A stretch of 64,000 bases of DNA. Source: Craterostigma plantagineum (Eukaryota; Streptophyta; Magnoliopsida; Lamiales; Linderniaceae). Below the pieces are notes generated by a model. The model was not told the DNA's origin and searched no databases. It worked only from the letters and a program-made list of their open reading frames with translations. Both the position numbers and the translations under genes were made by a program. The stretch is taken from the NCBI GenBank assembly GCA_027422505.1, contig JAPQWV010000420.1, positions 186,001 to 250,000 of the forward strand, written 5' to 3'. Positions 47,791 to 57,994 of this stretch are shown here, piece by piece (position 1 is the first letter of the stretch; each line of letters opens with the position of its first letter).

Positions 47791-47999
47791 TGAACAACCA
47801 CACCTGCCAGCATGCATGGTATCTCGGGTTGCTCCACATGCATAACTGGTAAGAGATGCGAGCAACCACACCCCCCAGCATGCATGGTATCTCGGGTTGC
47901 TCCACATGCATGACTGGTAAGAGATGCGAGCAACCACACCTCCCAGCGTGTATGGTATCTCGGGCTGCAGCATAGACTGGTTAGGATGCGAGCAACCCA
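47791..47999 (+). repeat. 68-bp tandem repeat, three units
   Basis: Unit starts mark at CAACCA 47795, 47863 and 47931, exactly 68 bp apart. Each contains CAGCATGCATGGTATCTCGG or a variant and GACTGGTAAGAGATGCGAG. A diverged relative lies at 45715-45840 (GGTTACTCCACACC, GCGAGTAACCAC). No coding sense is apparent. Confidence 0.85.
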
Positions 48000-48565
48000 A
48001 CGTAGGTAAATTTTATATACATCCTTTTGTAATTTTTGCATGCATACCATGTTAAAACTTCAAATTGCCTATCTTGAAAATAATAGGGTACATTATAGTT
48101 ACGCATGCTTCAAAAGACTTTAAATTTCAAATTTTTGCATGCAAACATGAGCTGAAATACATAAGTACCCTATAATAGGTATATTTTTATGCATACAACT
48201 TACAGAATTTTCAAGCTTAACTTTTACGTATGAATATACGCTGAATTGATAAATGCCTATATCTTTTAAATGGTACATTTTGAATATGCATGTTCTTGCA
48301 AGATTTTGAAATAGACAACGCATATTCCGTGGCCAACTTATAAATACAATTTTTTTAATTGAGCTAAATTTGAGGGGGGCAACTCTTTATGTTTAAAGAG
48401 AAGCAACTCCTATTGTGTTAAAGGAAGAGATAATTAAATTTTTGAGGGGGAGCGAACTTAAATACTTGAACTTAAGGAAAGAGATTCGAAAGATAAATTT
48501 GATAAGTTTTTTTTTTGTTGCATCTATTGAGGGGGAGGTATTAAGTTTTAAGACGCATGGTTTGA

Positions 48566-48568
<3 letters not shown>

Positions 48569-48605
<37 letters not shown>

Positions 48606-48692
48606 TACGTAGTATAATATATAATATACTATTACATTATTAATACGATAATACATACATACATATATATATTATATATATATATATATATA
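48569..48692. repeat. (AT)n microsatellite cluster
   Basis: Two TA runs (about 48569-48600 and 48662-48693) with AT-rich DNA between them, inside element B. Confidence 0.85.
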
Positions 48693-51070
48693 AAGAGGAA
48701 AAGAAACGCAAAAAAAGGTGAAAAAAAAAAGAAGACGAAGAAGAACAAAGAAAGAAACTGCCCCCTCAAGCACTTCGATCTCCAAGACGGACTCCAACCA
48801 AAAACAAGCAACTCTCGAGAGTTCAAGAAATCCAAAGGCGACGGTGGCTTCTAGTGCTAACTCGAGAATAACCTCAACCGACCTGCCCCGAACTGCTGAC
48901 CAAAATCAAGCAGCACACATCATTTTTTACCGGACGTATGGATTTCATGTTCCCATGGTTCAGTCAGACCAAACTGAACCTAACCCCGGAACACAGCTCA
49001 GTGTTACTGACGATCTCAAACTCATAAAGCTACCCATATGTGGAAAATCTTGACAAGACTGAAGAGAGGAAGATACAAAATTCCCTTAGCTCACAAATTA
49101 CTCGGACCAACCCCCATCGGTACCGGTGCTAATTTTATTAGCTCACGGATAGCAGTCGCCTCATTTGGTCCAATGGCGCATGCACAACCAAGCTTTACCC
49201 ACTCATCGGTCTCCCATAAGACCGATGTTTCATCAAATCACGGGGAGCCACGTATGCTATCACCGCTTCACTTGGAAGCGGGAGATATTGAATTTAGTGG
49301 TAGTTAGCCCCAGACCACTGAACTTTCTTGAACACATCGAGTCTAGGTGTCTGCACTATCTAAATGTTTTATATATTTTAGGACACATACACCTTTTTCT
49401 CATCTTGACTTCGTGACCAGATCTGAACTTCCGTAGATATGTCATTGCAAGACATGCTTCGATGATCGGAAGGAAGTCCTGCCGTGGCACCATCAAAACA
49501 ACTACGGAATTAGGCCATCGTCTACGAGCTACGCTCCTAGATAGATGTTAACGGGATGCCTAAGTGGCCCCGGTTATCAAGCCCTATCCTCAGGCCGCGT
49601 CTCAGAGTTTAACTCTGAACTCGTGTCGACGAATAGCCTTAGTGGCTCCGTCTGGTTATTACCCGTACCGACCTGTCGTGTGTGTCCTCCTTTGCCTCCT
49701 ATACAAGCATGTCGATCTCGTTGACACGAATCGCCATGAGGGGGAGAAGGGGATACGTATAAACAAATAGGTCGGACCACCCACCAAATTTCCGCCGAGC
49801 GTACCACTCTGAAGCGGGGCACTGCTGCACCCAAACGTTACATTCCGAAGGAGCATTGTCACAACTTAAAACACACCCTACGTACACCTTCTTTGGGAGC
49901 CAGACGAGCTTCGCCGAGGCCGGACCAGACAACTTACTTCGGCGATGACGAATCTGGTGTCGTGAAGAAGAAGATTCACCATGTTTCAACTGCAGTGAAG
50001 GAGAAGACTAACCTGAGTACCTACTATTTTTGCCACGCCAACCACTCTGAAGCCGGGCTCTCATGCATTTGAATGGATAATCTCAAGGTGCCCAAACACA
50101 TTGTCAGAAAACACACTCCACGCCTACCTTCTTTTGGAGCCAGATAAGCTTCTTCGAGGCCGAACCAGACAACTTCCTTCGAAGATGACGAATCTGACAC
50201 CGAGAATTAGAGTAATCGTGACCACCAATCAACTCCATTATCTTGTCCCAACAACGCGATCTTCTTACCAAAGATGACGCCCCATATCTACCCATCGCAT
50301 GATGATCTCCCCAGCTCGATCTTCAAAGGGAGGGCTACGAAAGCAAAATGGGAGCAACACCATGACTCAAGAGCAAGATAGATCAGAAAATGCTAAATCT
50401 CAAGTGTCGTCAAAGAATCCAGCGAAGACCACAGATTCCAAAGACTGAAGTTGCCACCCCAAGTACATCTCATCGACTTTAGAGAACTCCCCAATCCCAA
50501 TGCAAGGTTGAGCAAATGTAGGGGAGTTGTGCCACTATCAAACGCAGAGATCAGACTCAAATGACAAGATACGACCAACAACTTCAGCACGGACTTCAGA
50601 GATTAAAGCTGCTGATTCGTGTATAGCTCTTCAGTTTAAAGAAAACTCCCAATATCAGCACAAGGTTGAAAGTAAGGGGAGTTGCGACAAGTGAAGGGAG
50701 AGCTGGAACACCTAAAGAGAATATTCGACTCGTGTATGCCTCTCCAAATTTAAAGAGAAATCCACAACCCAAAGCTTGATCAAATGCAGGGGAAGTGGTG
50801 ACTATCAAAGGGAGAGTTCGAACACAAAAAAGTGATGATCCAACAAGCAGCTTTCAACACTTAAGAGAAGGGAAGTTCAAGAGACAATGAGCTTAAAGAT
50901 CTTTTAAAGAAGGGTCACATGACAAGACAAATGAGGATGTGATTGAAGAAGAACACGCATGCAAATGGTTTCTCGTACGTAACTCTGATACGTGTTCTTT
51001 GAGGAGTCAGGACAATTACAAGACGAAGATAACCAGCGCTGAATTGCAAATTGAACACAAATGGGGAGAT

Positions 51071-51412
51071 TGTTAGGAATATTTTATTGTGTTCAATTAA
51101 TTATTTTATCTAAGCCTTGTAATTTTATTTAAGTAAAATGGGCTTTTATTTGTAAAGCCTAGTGAGCTTATTTGTAATGGGCTTACAAGGACCCAAGTAC
51201 AATATACCAACATGTGGTATAAGTACTAAAACCCTAACACATAGTTAAGCGTCTTGTGTGTGTGAGAAATACTAAAATAATTTTTGTGAGAGAAGCTCCA
51301 AACCCCTCTCAAGAACACGCACGCACGCCCCCACGATAAGTTAAATTCTTCCCATTATTTTCGTGGTTAAAATGCTAGAAATGTGTTTTAGTTGGATATA
51401 CTAGGACCAAGA
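51071..51412 (+). repeat. Element B 3' LTR
   Basis: 342 bp, base for base the same as the 5' copy by eye. It is preceded by the purine tract AAATGGGGAGAT and followed by CTCAA (51413-51417). Confidence 0.92.
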
Positions 51413-51635
51413 CTCAAACTCGTTAAAACTGATCCAAAAGTGTTTTAAAAACATCTTAGGCATAGAATCGATCTGGGGGAAGGTTTTAAACACAAAACAA
51501 AGCATAAACACCCCAAAACGAGCTCAAAATGCCCGAAAGTGATTTTTATCCAAAAATACCTTTGATCTTTCTTGGAATCGAACGAAACTGGATTCAAATC
51601 TATGCAGATCGATCCACGTTTGCTCTGATACCACT
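51413..51635 (-). promoter_or_regulatory. Element A leader, part 2, with primer binding site
   Basis: Continuation of the A leader after B. At 51622-51633 the minus strand reads TGGTATCAGAGC, the initiator-Met tRNA primer site, two bases from the 5' LTR end CCAACA. Confidence 0.85.
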
Positions 51636-51886
51636 TGTTGGTCCCGATTGCACCAAACAAGGAATCAAAGAGGCTTTGATGGAATGAATAAGGGAGAGGT
51701 TCTCACCTTCAAGTGTGTGTATTGTGTGAAAAATAGGATAAGCCTTTTGATCTTTGATTACCTTTCAAATGGTGTTGGTAATACCTTATATACCACATTA
51801 ACCCTAGGTATATTAAGGCCCAAACACCAAAAATTAAATAATTACATTCTAGTCCAAAGCCCAAAACCAAGGGATAATTACAATTT
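51636..51886 (-). repeat. Element A 5' LTR, truncated by insertion of C
   Basis: 251 bp matching the first 251 bp (plus-strand order) of the A 3' LTR with one clear mismatch (GAGGC against GAGGT). It stops at TTACAATT where the LTR of element C begins. The missing about 47 bp should lie beyond the far end of C. Confidence 0.9.
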
Positions 51887-52181
51887 TGTTGGTCCCGAAA
51901 TGCACCAAACAAGGAATCAAAGAAGCTAGATGGAATGAAAAGGGAGAATTTCTCACCTTGTAGTGTGTGTAGTGTGTGAAAACGAATTTTAGCTTTTTGA
52001 TCTTTGATTACCTTTCAAAGTGAGTTGGTAAAACCTTATATACCACATTAACCCTAGGTATATTAAGGCCCAATCACTAATAATAAAATAATTACAATCT
52101 TGTCCAAAGCCCAAGCTAAAGATAATTACATATAAGTCTCAAGACTTAAACTATTGACACAACAAATTAAATATCCTAACA
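51887..52181 (-). repeat. Element C 3' LTR
   Basis: 295 bp. On the minus strand it begins TGTTAGGATATTT and ends GCATTTCGGGACCAACA. It is alignable with the A LTR but visibly diverged throughout. Confidence 0.92.
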
Positions 52182-52194
52182 ATCTCCCCCTTTG
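52182..52194 (-). promoter_or_regulatory. Element C polypurine tract
   Basis: AAAGGGGGAGAT on the minus strand, directly upstream of the 3' LTR. Confidence 0.85.
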
Positions 52195-52239
52195 TGTCAA
52201 TTGTTGGGAGTCTTGAATCTTGGGCGTTGGGATGGTGGA

Positions 52240-55200
52240 TTAGCGTGTGAGTGTTTCGCGAAGCCCTAGCTTGAACTCGAAGGCGCGGAGATTCCTTCGA
52301 AGAACCATTCTGTCAGCAATAGCGTCAATGAGCTTCGCGAACTTGGATCGGCAGAGGGGATCTTCTTCCGAAAGGATGCGGCAAATTCTCATGAGTTTGT
52401 CTTGGATGATTGTGAGCGTCCCATCTGAGAATTTTGCCACCTCGGAGCAGCGCGGGAGCCTCATCTTTCCTTTGTAGTTCGAGTAGGCGACCGCCGGATC
52501 ATCTCCGTCGATCACATCGCCCTCTCGATAGTCGTCTGCATTCTTGAAAGATGGGCGCGTCAAGTTCACCTTCTTGAGATTATGTTCCACCGCCATCTGC
52601 AGATCGTGGGTGGCGTAGAATCTGACCTGTCGGAGCATGTGGCGCTTGATGGCCACATATCCCATGGTGACCGGTTCAGCACGTACGAGATGTCCAGAGC
52701 TTCTGGGGACGAGTCTGAACTGCTTCAGGGATTCCAGCATGCTGTATAGGTCACCCAGGCGCAGAAATTTGAAGTCCGCCTCACTGACTTCACTGTAGCT
52801 CTCATCCTGCCTCATTACTGTGAAGACTGGGTAGTGGACAGGTCCTTTCGACTCGTGGCGGAGGTCAGTGACTTTGCAGATGGGGGCCCGATTCATTTCC
52901 TGAGTGATGTTTTCCTCGTCGGACAGCGTCCTATCTGTGCATTTGTGGCACAGAAGGCTCCATCGATAGAGTTGCTTCTTTCTCTCGCTCCAACTTTGGA
53001 TGTTCATCAGCTCATACTCGTCGAAGGTGGTAACGATCTTTTCCTTGCGCCGCCAGATCCTCTTCCTGATCTCTTCCTGAAATGGCGCGGTGATCTTTTT
53101 ATTTTCCCACGGTGCTTCCGGTATATCCACCGTGGGCACATCTGTTTGAGCAGCAGGAGCCTCAGTTTGCTGCGCTTGGAACTGAAGGATGTTCTCGAGC
53201 TCGGCCGGTTCCGCGTCGTACTCCTCTCCGTTCTCGTCGTCTGCGGTGTTGATCAGCGTGAGCGAGGCTTCCTTTAGCAGGCGTCGAGCGTTTTCCACCA
53301 ACTTCCTGGCTGCTACTGCGTCGGCGGGTGTGTACAGCCATTCATCGTTGAAGATGTAGGCCTCAATCTCATTTTGTGCGCAGTAGACGTCCTCGACAGC
53401 CAGGTTGGGGTCGATGTCGAGAGGGGTGTGGCTATGTGATGGCGAGGGTGTTGCTTCGAAGGAGTTTGTGGATTGTGGGGATGGTTGTGGTGGAGATTCA
53501 GGTGGTTCGGTTGAGGTGATGGTTTTGGCAAGGATGATTTGGGTGACGGGCGGCGTAGATGTGGTGGTGGCCTCTAGCGTCGATGTGACAGCTAGAGGCT
53601 CCGAGGTGGTGGGTGGAGATGATGTTGAGGTGGTCTCTAACGTCGATGTGACGATTAGAGCTTCGGAGACGGTAGTGGGTGGTGGTGAGGGTGATTTGGC
53701 TAGTGACTCAGGGTGAACAGGGTGGGATTTTTGGCTAGTGGGTTGTGAGGTTTCTGGTGCGGACGTCGTTTCAGGTCCAGAGGAGGAGGGCGGCGTCGAT
53801 TGCATGAATCCTTGTGAGCTCAGCTGCCTATTCTCCCCCTCGCGGCGATCTTGATCATCATCTTGATCGTCGCGTCTGGTCCTGCTAGTCTCGCCTTGAG
53901 TGCGGCAAGACAGTGGTTGTGTCATGATCTTCTTCATCTGCTGTTCCTCCTCGTCGAGTTCTGTCATGGACTCGAATCTTGCTCTGAGGATGTAGAATAG
54001 TTCCTTGGCAGAGATGGAGGAGAGAAGATCATCGGCGTCCGTGTGTTGCATGGGTGGTGGCGTCTCCGGGGCCACACCTTTGCCTTTGTCGACGGTGGAC
54101 GCTTCGAGACGCGCGTAGACTTTATCTAAAATTGACGCCTCAAGAGTCTTTGCAAACTCTTGAAGACGCGTCTCTAGCGCGGTCTCGGTGACGAAGTGGG
54201 GTAAATCTAACAGGTTGGAGTCACGAAGAGCTCCAACTGACACCGACTCGGTGAATATTGCCGATCGGCCGCCCGTTTGCACGGGACTGGAAAAGACGGG
54301 GTCACTCAGACTTCCCGTTAGCATCATCGATGAGACAGACTCAATCGAATGATGGCCTAGACTCACGGTTGTTGTGATGTTGGCCGTGCTAGGTCTTCCG
54401 CTCTCAGTCACAGAGACATCACCGAGCGTTCTGACAGAGTCACGAAGACTCTGTGGTGCGGTAAGAGGTGTATGTGTCCTAGAAACGGAAGGAATTATGG
54501 GGAGTGAGGGCACTAGACTCGATGTGCATGAAAAGGATGCAGTCTGAGGCGAGGGACTGCTTGTTTCAACATCGATCATCTCCAAGTGGGATGTCGATGG
54601 TATACGTGGCTCCTCGTGGAATGAAATACCTTCCTGTAGAGAGGAAGATAAGTGGGTTGGTGGGGTTGTTTGCGTGGTTGAGCCAGATGCCACGACTTCT
54701 ACTCGGGAGGTGAACACATCACCTCCTGTACCTATTGGTTCGGCTCGGCTTATTTGTGGCGGAGGAGGTCGATCGTGTTTTTGTTTCGATCGACGCTCCG
54801 TGGGGCGGCTTACGTCATCCTCACGCGACCGTTTTTTCGGAACGCGGGTGGAGGAGGATGCGGCGCGACCAGAAGACTTTTTGGAGGTGGTGGGAGGGGT
54901 GTGGCTGGTCCCGGGGATAGGAGCAGTGGGGTTGATCTGCGCCATAGGGACAATGGAGAGGGGTCGGGGGCTCTCGCGGAACGCGGCGGTTGTGGCCCGG
55001 TATTCTTGGACGTGTGGGTTGGTTGGGTCGGCGTAGGCGAGCACGTCGTCCGGGATCACCATTGCGTGTCGATCCTTCGCCGGTGTGTTCTTCTTGGCGA
55101 ACTTCTCGACAGTTGGTATCTGAAAATGTTCTGCTGCCGGACGGATGCGGATGTTGGTTGAGTGTAGGCGGAAGTGCTTTATTAGAGCTGGGAGCCATCG

Positions 55201-55953
55201 CATGTACGGGACGAACCGGTTCGTGACTCCCTTGGCGATTTCCCGGTCACGTCTCTGGATCATTGAGACTAGGTCCACCCAGATGATGTCGGCGTAGTTG
55301 TACTTGCGGTTGTGAGCGATGCCGGTCATGATTGTGAGGATTTGAATGTTGCCGCGATCCTGACCAGCATGCTTTCCAGACATGCACTTGTTCACCAGCA
55401 GGTACAGTGTCCGCCAGGGTTGTGGTAGGTTGCGGGTTGTGACTTCACTGAGGACAAGTGGGCCTTTCTTCTTCTTGGCATCTGGTTGATAGCCCAGTCT
55501 GTCGATGTCTTCAATGAGTTGGTCGTGAGTGGGTGGTGGATCGTATGGTGAGTAGACCGGGAGTTGAAGAACTTCTTGGAGTATTCTGGGAGTGAGGACG
55601 ACGGTTTCTTGATCGATTTGAGCGGATAGGATCTTGGCAAGACGTAGTGGTCCAGCTATTTGTAGCGTATGCCAGAATTGTTGAAGGTACACCTGAGCTT
55701 CTGGTTCGCCATGAGTGAGGGCGTGGCGAAGTGGGTGTCCTTTGAGAATCTCTATAATTACAGGGGCATCGCACCGAAAACTGTCCAAGTCCACCTTGTA
55801 GTTGTTGGGTACCAGGGCCGCCCATTGACTTAGTGAAAAAATCTCCTCCGGTGGTGGGACATAGGTACGCGCATGGAGTTCGATGCGAGTGACCTCTCTT
55901 TGGATTGCAGCCTGCTCAAGTGCCTCGAGTGTACTTTGGTCTTTGTCCGTCAT
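52240..55953 (-). CDS. Element C extra 3' ORF, 1,237 residues, function unknown
   Basis: The start is the ATG at 55953 (MTDKDQSTLEALEQAAIQRE), shared with the A copy; the frame also extends a few codons upstream without an ATG. The N-terminal 300 residues look globular (YVPPPEEIFSLSQWAALVPN, FRCDAPVIIEILKGHPLRHA, AQVYLQQFWHTLQI, RTLYLLVNKCMSGKHAGQDR). A long proline/serine/threonine-rich, probably disordered middle follows (about 330-900). A second globular part (about 930-1230) is rich in charged residues and includes YRWSLLCHKCTDRTLSDEEN. No signal peptide, transmembrane segment or enzyme motif was seen. Its position matches the env-like ORF of Sireviruses, but nothing here shows an envelope function. 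An acceptor-like AGCACAG lies just before the ATG. Confidence 0.8.
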   Translation of the reverse strand: MTDKDQSTLEALEQAAIQREVTRIELHARTYVPPPEEIFSLSQWAALVPNNYKVDLDSFRCDAPVIIEILKGHPLRHALTHGEPEAQVYLQQFWHTLQIAGPLRLAKILSAQIDQETVVLTPRILQEVLQLPVYSPYDPPPTHDQLIEDIDRLGYQPDAKKKKGPLVLSEVTTRNLPQPWRTLYLLVNKCMSGKHAGQDRGNIQILTIMTGIAHNRKYNYADIIWVDLVSMIQRRDREIAKGVTNRFVPYMRWLPALIKHFRLHSTNIRIRPAAEHFQIPTVEKFAKKNTPAKDRHAMVIPDDVLAYADPTNPHVQEYRATTAAFRESPRPLSIVPMAQINPTAPIPGTSHTPPTTSKKSSGRAASSSTRVPKKRSREDDVSRPTERRSKQKHDRPPPPQISRAEPIGTGGDVFTSRVEVVASGSTTQTTPPTHLSSSLQEGISFHEEPRIPSTSHLEMIDVETSSPSPQTASFSCTSSLVPSLPIIPSVSRTHTPLTAPQSLRDSVRTLGDVSVTESGRPSTANITTTVSLGHHSIESVSSMMLTGSLSDPVFSSPVQTGGRSAIFTESVSVGALRDSNLLDLPHFVTETALETRLQEFAKTLEASILDKVYARLEASTVDKGKGVAPETPPPMQHTDADDLLSSISAKELFYILRARFESMTELDEEEQQMKKIMTQPLSCRTQGETSRTRRDDQDDDQDRREGENRQLSSQGFMQSTPPSSSGPETTSAPETSQPTSQKSHPVHPESLAKSPSPPPTTVSEALIVTSTLETTSTSSPPTTSEPLAVTSTLEATTTSTPPVTQIILAKTITSTEPPESPPQPSPQSTNSFEATPSPSHSHTPLDIDPNLAVEDVYCAQNEIEAYIFNDEWLYTPADAVAARKLVENARRLLKEASLTLINTADDENGEEYDAEPAELENILQFQAQQTEAPAAQTDVPTVDIPEAPWENKKITAPFQEEIRKRIWRRKEKIVTTFDEYELMNIQSWSERKKQLYRWSLLCHKCTDRTLSDEENITQEMNRAPICKVTDLRHESKGPVHYPVFTVMRQDESYSEVSEADFKFLRLGDLYSMLESLKQFRLVPRSSGHLVRAEPVTMGYVAIKRHMLRQVRFYATHDLQMAVEHNLKKVNLTRPSFKNADDYREGDVIDGDDPAVAYSNYKGKMRLPRCSEVAKFSDGTLTIIQDKLMRICRILSEEDPLCRSKFAKLIDAIADRMVLRRNLRAFEFKLGLRETLTR

Positions 55954-57775
55954 TTCTGTGCTTGACAATAATTATGAGATGATTAGTGTTACGAGAATGA
56001 CAGAACTAGACATAGAATTGCCCAAAATTATATATAGGAAAAAATTCACATATTAGCTAATATAGGGTCCCTTTGACATAGTTGTTAAGATTTGAAATTT
56101 GGAAATTTTCGCATTTTGTTGAAAATTTAGTAAGTATGAAAATTTTTGCAAGTTAAGAGGTCTCGCACATTGTAAAAACTTCTTCGCGTGCAATGATAAA
56201 AAAAAATCGCAACTTATCATACATAGAAATTTTTTCTCAAGTTTCAAGAAATTTCGCACTCAAGTCACAAAAATCTCGCACGGTAAGACATTTTTCTCAT
56301 GTTTCAAAATTTCGCACTCAGCCACAAAAAAAATCGCACGTTAAGAAATTTTCTCATGTTGAAGTAATTTCGCATTCAGATAGAATTTTCGCATGTAATT
56401 GAAAATTTCGCAGATTATAACTCATGAACACGGTGAGAGAAATTTTCGCAGATTGAATGAAATTTCGCAAATATGAGCACATAGACAAGTCATGAGAAAT
56501 TTTCGCAAGTGTTAGTTCATAGAAATTTTCTCATGAAAGGAAAATTTTCGCAAGTGGTCGCATATAATGAGAGTTTTCGCAAGTCTTGTAAATCACGTAT
56601 TGAGGGTAAATTTTCGCATGTAAACCCAATTTTCGCACGTTAAGGAATTCTCACGTTTCAAAATTTCGCACTCAGCATATAATGAAAATTTCGCGGATTG
56701 AAAAATCTTTGTGGATTGAGAAATTTTTGTTCACTGTAGATGCGAGTATATGAGATTTTCGCGGGTTGAAACTCTTCGTGGATTGAGAAAAATTTTTTGT
56801 TCACTGTAGATGCGAGAAAAGTGAAGATGCGAGAAAAATGTATAATGAGGTGAAGTGCAAAAATTTCGCGGGGCTACACTCACTGTAGCACAGAATTTTT
56901 CTCGGGTACATTAAAAATTTCGCGGGCTACACTCACTGTAGTGCAAGAATTTTAAAATTTTGCGGGGCTACACTCACAGTGGTGCAAGAATTTTAAAAAT
57001 TTCGCGGGGCAACACTTACAGTAGTGCAAGAATTTTCTCGGGTAAGTTAAAATTTCGCGGAGCTCATCTCACTGTAGCAGCGAATTTTAACATTTAAAGC
57101 AAATTTTTGAGAAAATTTCGCGGTGAAGAACACAGTTGAAAGCAGCGAAGCAACGTAATGAATTTTACCCCTAGACCTATTCAAATCTTAACCAAAATGC
57201 TGTAATCTGGGCTCAATCGATTCGTAATTGAATGGGTAATGCATATTTGGGGATATTAAACAAAGAGAACCTAGCATACACGCGATTCAGAGCCGAGAAA
57301 ATATAAACCCTAACTTAGCAGTTTTAATAAAATGGGCAAAACACGGTAAAATCGAACAGAAATTGGGTTATTTAAGACGTATTCATACCGAAAAGCTGAT
57401 TTGCGATGATTGAATTAGCAGGAAATGAAGTTTGAATGCAGATTTGACGAAGACGACGATGCGAGGTGTTGCGAATTTTTTGACAGAGGGGTTGCGAATT
57501 TTTTTACAGAGAGGTTGCGAATTTTTTACGATTGGAGAGACTGTATATGCGAATTTTTGAGTAAATGGGCCGAAAATTCGCGGGCTTGGTCAAAACCTTA
57601 AGTTAGCTGAATTTCGCGGTCTTGGACCCAATTTTGACCCTTTTTGACCAGAAATTAGAAATTCAACCCAAAATATTTTAATTGGTTCGATTTTGACACA
57701 GTTTGACCAAACTTTTAAAGTTTCAACCCCTTTCTTTTTTTTTTTTTTATTTTATTTTAAATAATAAAAATAAGA
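55954..57775 (-). repeat. Element C spacer with TTTCGC repeat field
   Basis: The same arrangement as in A: many ATTTTCGCA/ATTTCGCAC words between 56100 and 56700, then CACTCACTGTAG words with ATTTCGCGG between 56860 and 57080. No ORF was supported. Confidence 0.7.
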
Positions 57776-57905
57776 AGCTCCCCCTTAATCGCAAAACTCC
57801 CCGTTTTAAATAATGTAATATCAGACGCTCCCCCTTAATTGAAAAATTCCCGTTTTAAATAACGAAATATCAAAGACTCCCCCTTAATCGAAAAACTCCC
57901 CCTCA
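57776..57905 (-). repeat. Tandem polypurine-tract-like repeats after pol (element C)
   Basis: Three units with CTCCCCCTTAAT, about 50 bp apart, each followed by AAAACTCCC or AAAATTCCC and TTTTAAATAA. This matches the block in A at 33751-33893. Confidence 0.75.
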
Positions 57906-57994
57906 AAAGACATAATCCAGACGACACATAGAAAATGTAGTGAAGTGGAAAGGAAATATGTACACTTGATCAAAGTTCATGTAGAGACGATTGA

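Larger units (their letters stand above)
45700..51070 (+). other. Element B non-coding body
   Basis: About 5.4 kb where pol would be expected. I find none of the copia integrase, RT or RNase H motifs in any frame. It contains purine tracts of TTGAGGGGGAG type (about 46345, 48370, 48446 and 48530), tandem repeats and microsatellites. A lysine/arginine-rich ORF at 48718-49053 has no recognisable domain. A segment at 49868-49960 recurs imperfectly at 50101-50202 (GGAGCCAGA, AGACAACTT, GATGACGAATCTG). Three loose units of about 120 bp occur at 50440-50835. Confidence 0.7.
41653..51412 (+). mobile_element. Element B: gag-only non-autonomous LTR retrotransposon (TR-GAG-like), very young
   Basis: 9,760 bp with two 342-bp LTRs that I read as identical and CTCAA on both sides (41648-41652 and 51413-51417). 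A met-tRNA primer site and a purine tract are present. The only protein similarity is to the C-terminal half of the Sirevirus gag of A and C, and it is broken by stops. Protease, integrase, reverse transcriptase and RNase H are absent. Identical LTRs plus no pol mean it was copied recently by enzymes supplied in trans. It is inserted, in opposite orientation, in the leader of element A. Confidence 0.93.
28018..51886 (-). mobile_element. Element A: Ty1/copia retrotransposon, Sirevirus type, defective, nested host of B and C
   Basis: On the minus strand the order is 5' LTR (51636 upward, truncated by C), primer site, leader, gag, pol (protease, integrase, reverse transcriptase, RNase H), repeat spacer, extra ORF, polypurine tract and 3' LTR (28018-28315). 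The integrase-before-RT order defines copia, and an additional ORF after pol is a Sirevirus trait. Element B (41653-51412) is inserted in its leader and C is inserted in its 5' LTR. All three coding regions carry frameshifts or stops, yet the two LTRs differ at only one clear position over about 250 bp. Its 5' end and target duplication lie beyond the window. Confidence 0.92.

Noticed and set aside
48718..49053. Lysine/arginine-rich ORF in element B as a possible gene
   Set aside because: Starts in a purine-rich low-complexity stretch and shows no similarity to the ORFs of A or C; kept only as a remark under the B body.
54674..55161. Arginine/glycine-rich plus ORFs in element C
   Set aside because: Antisense of the serine/proline-rich part of the extra ORF.
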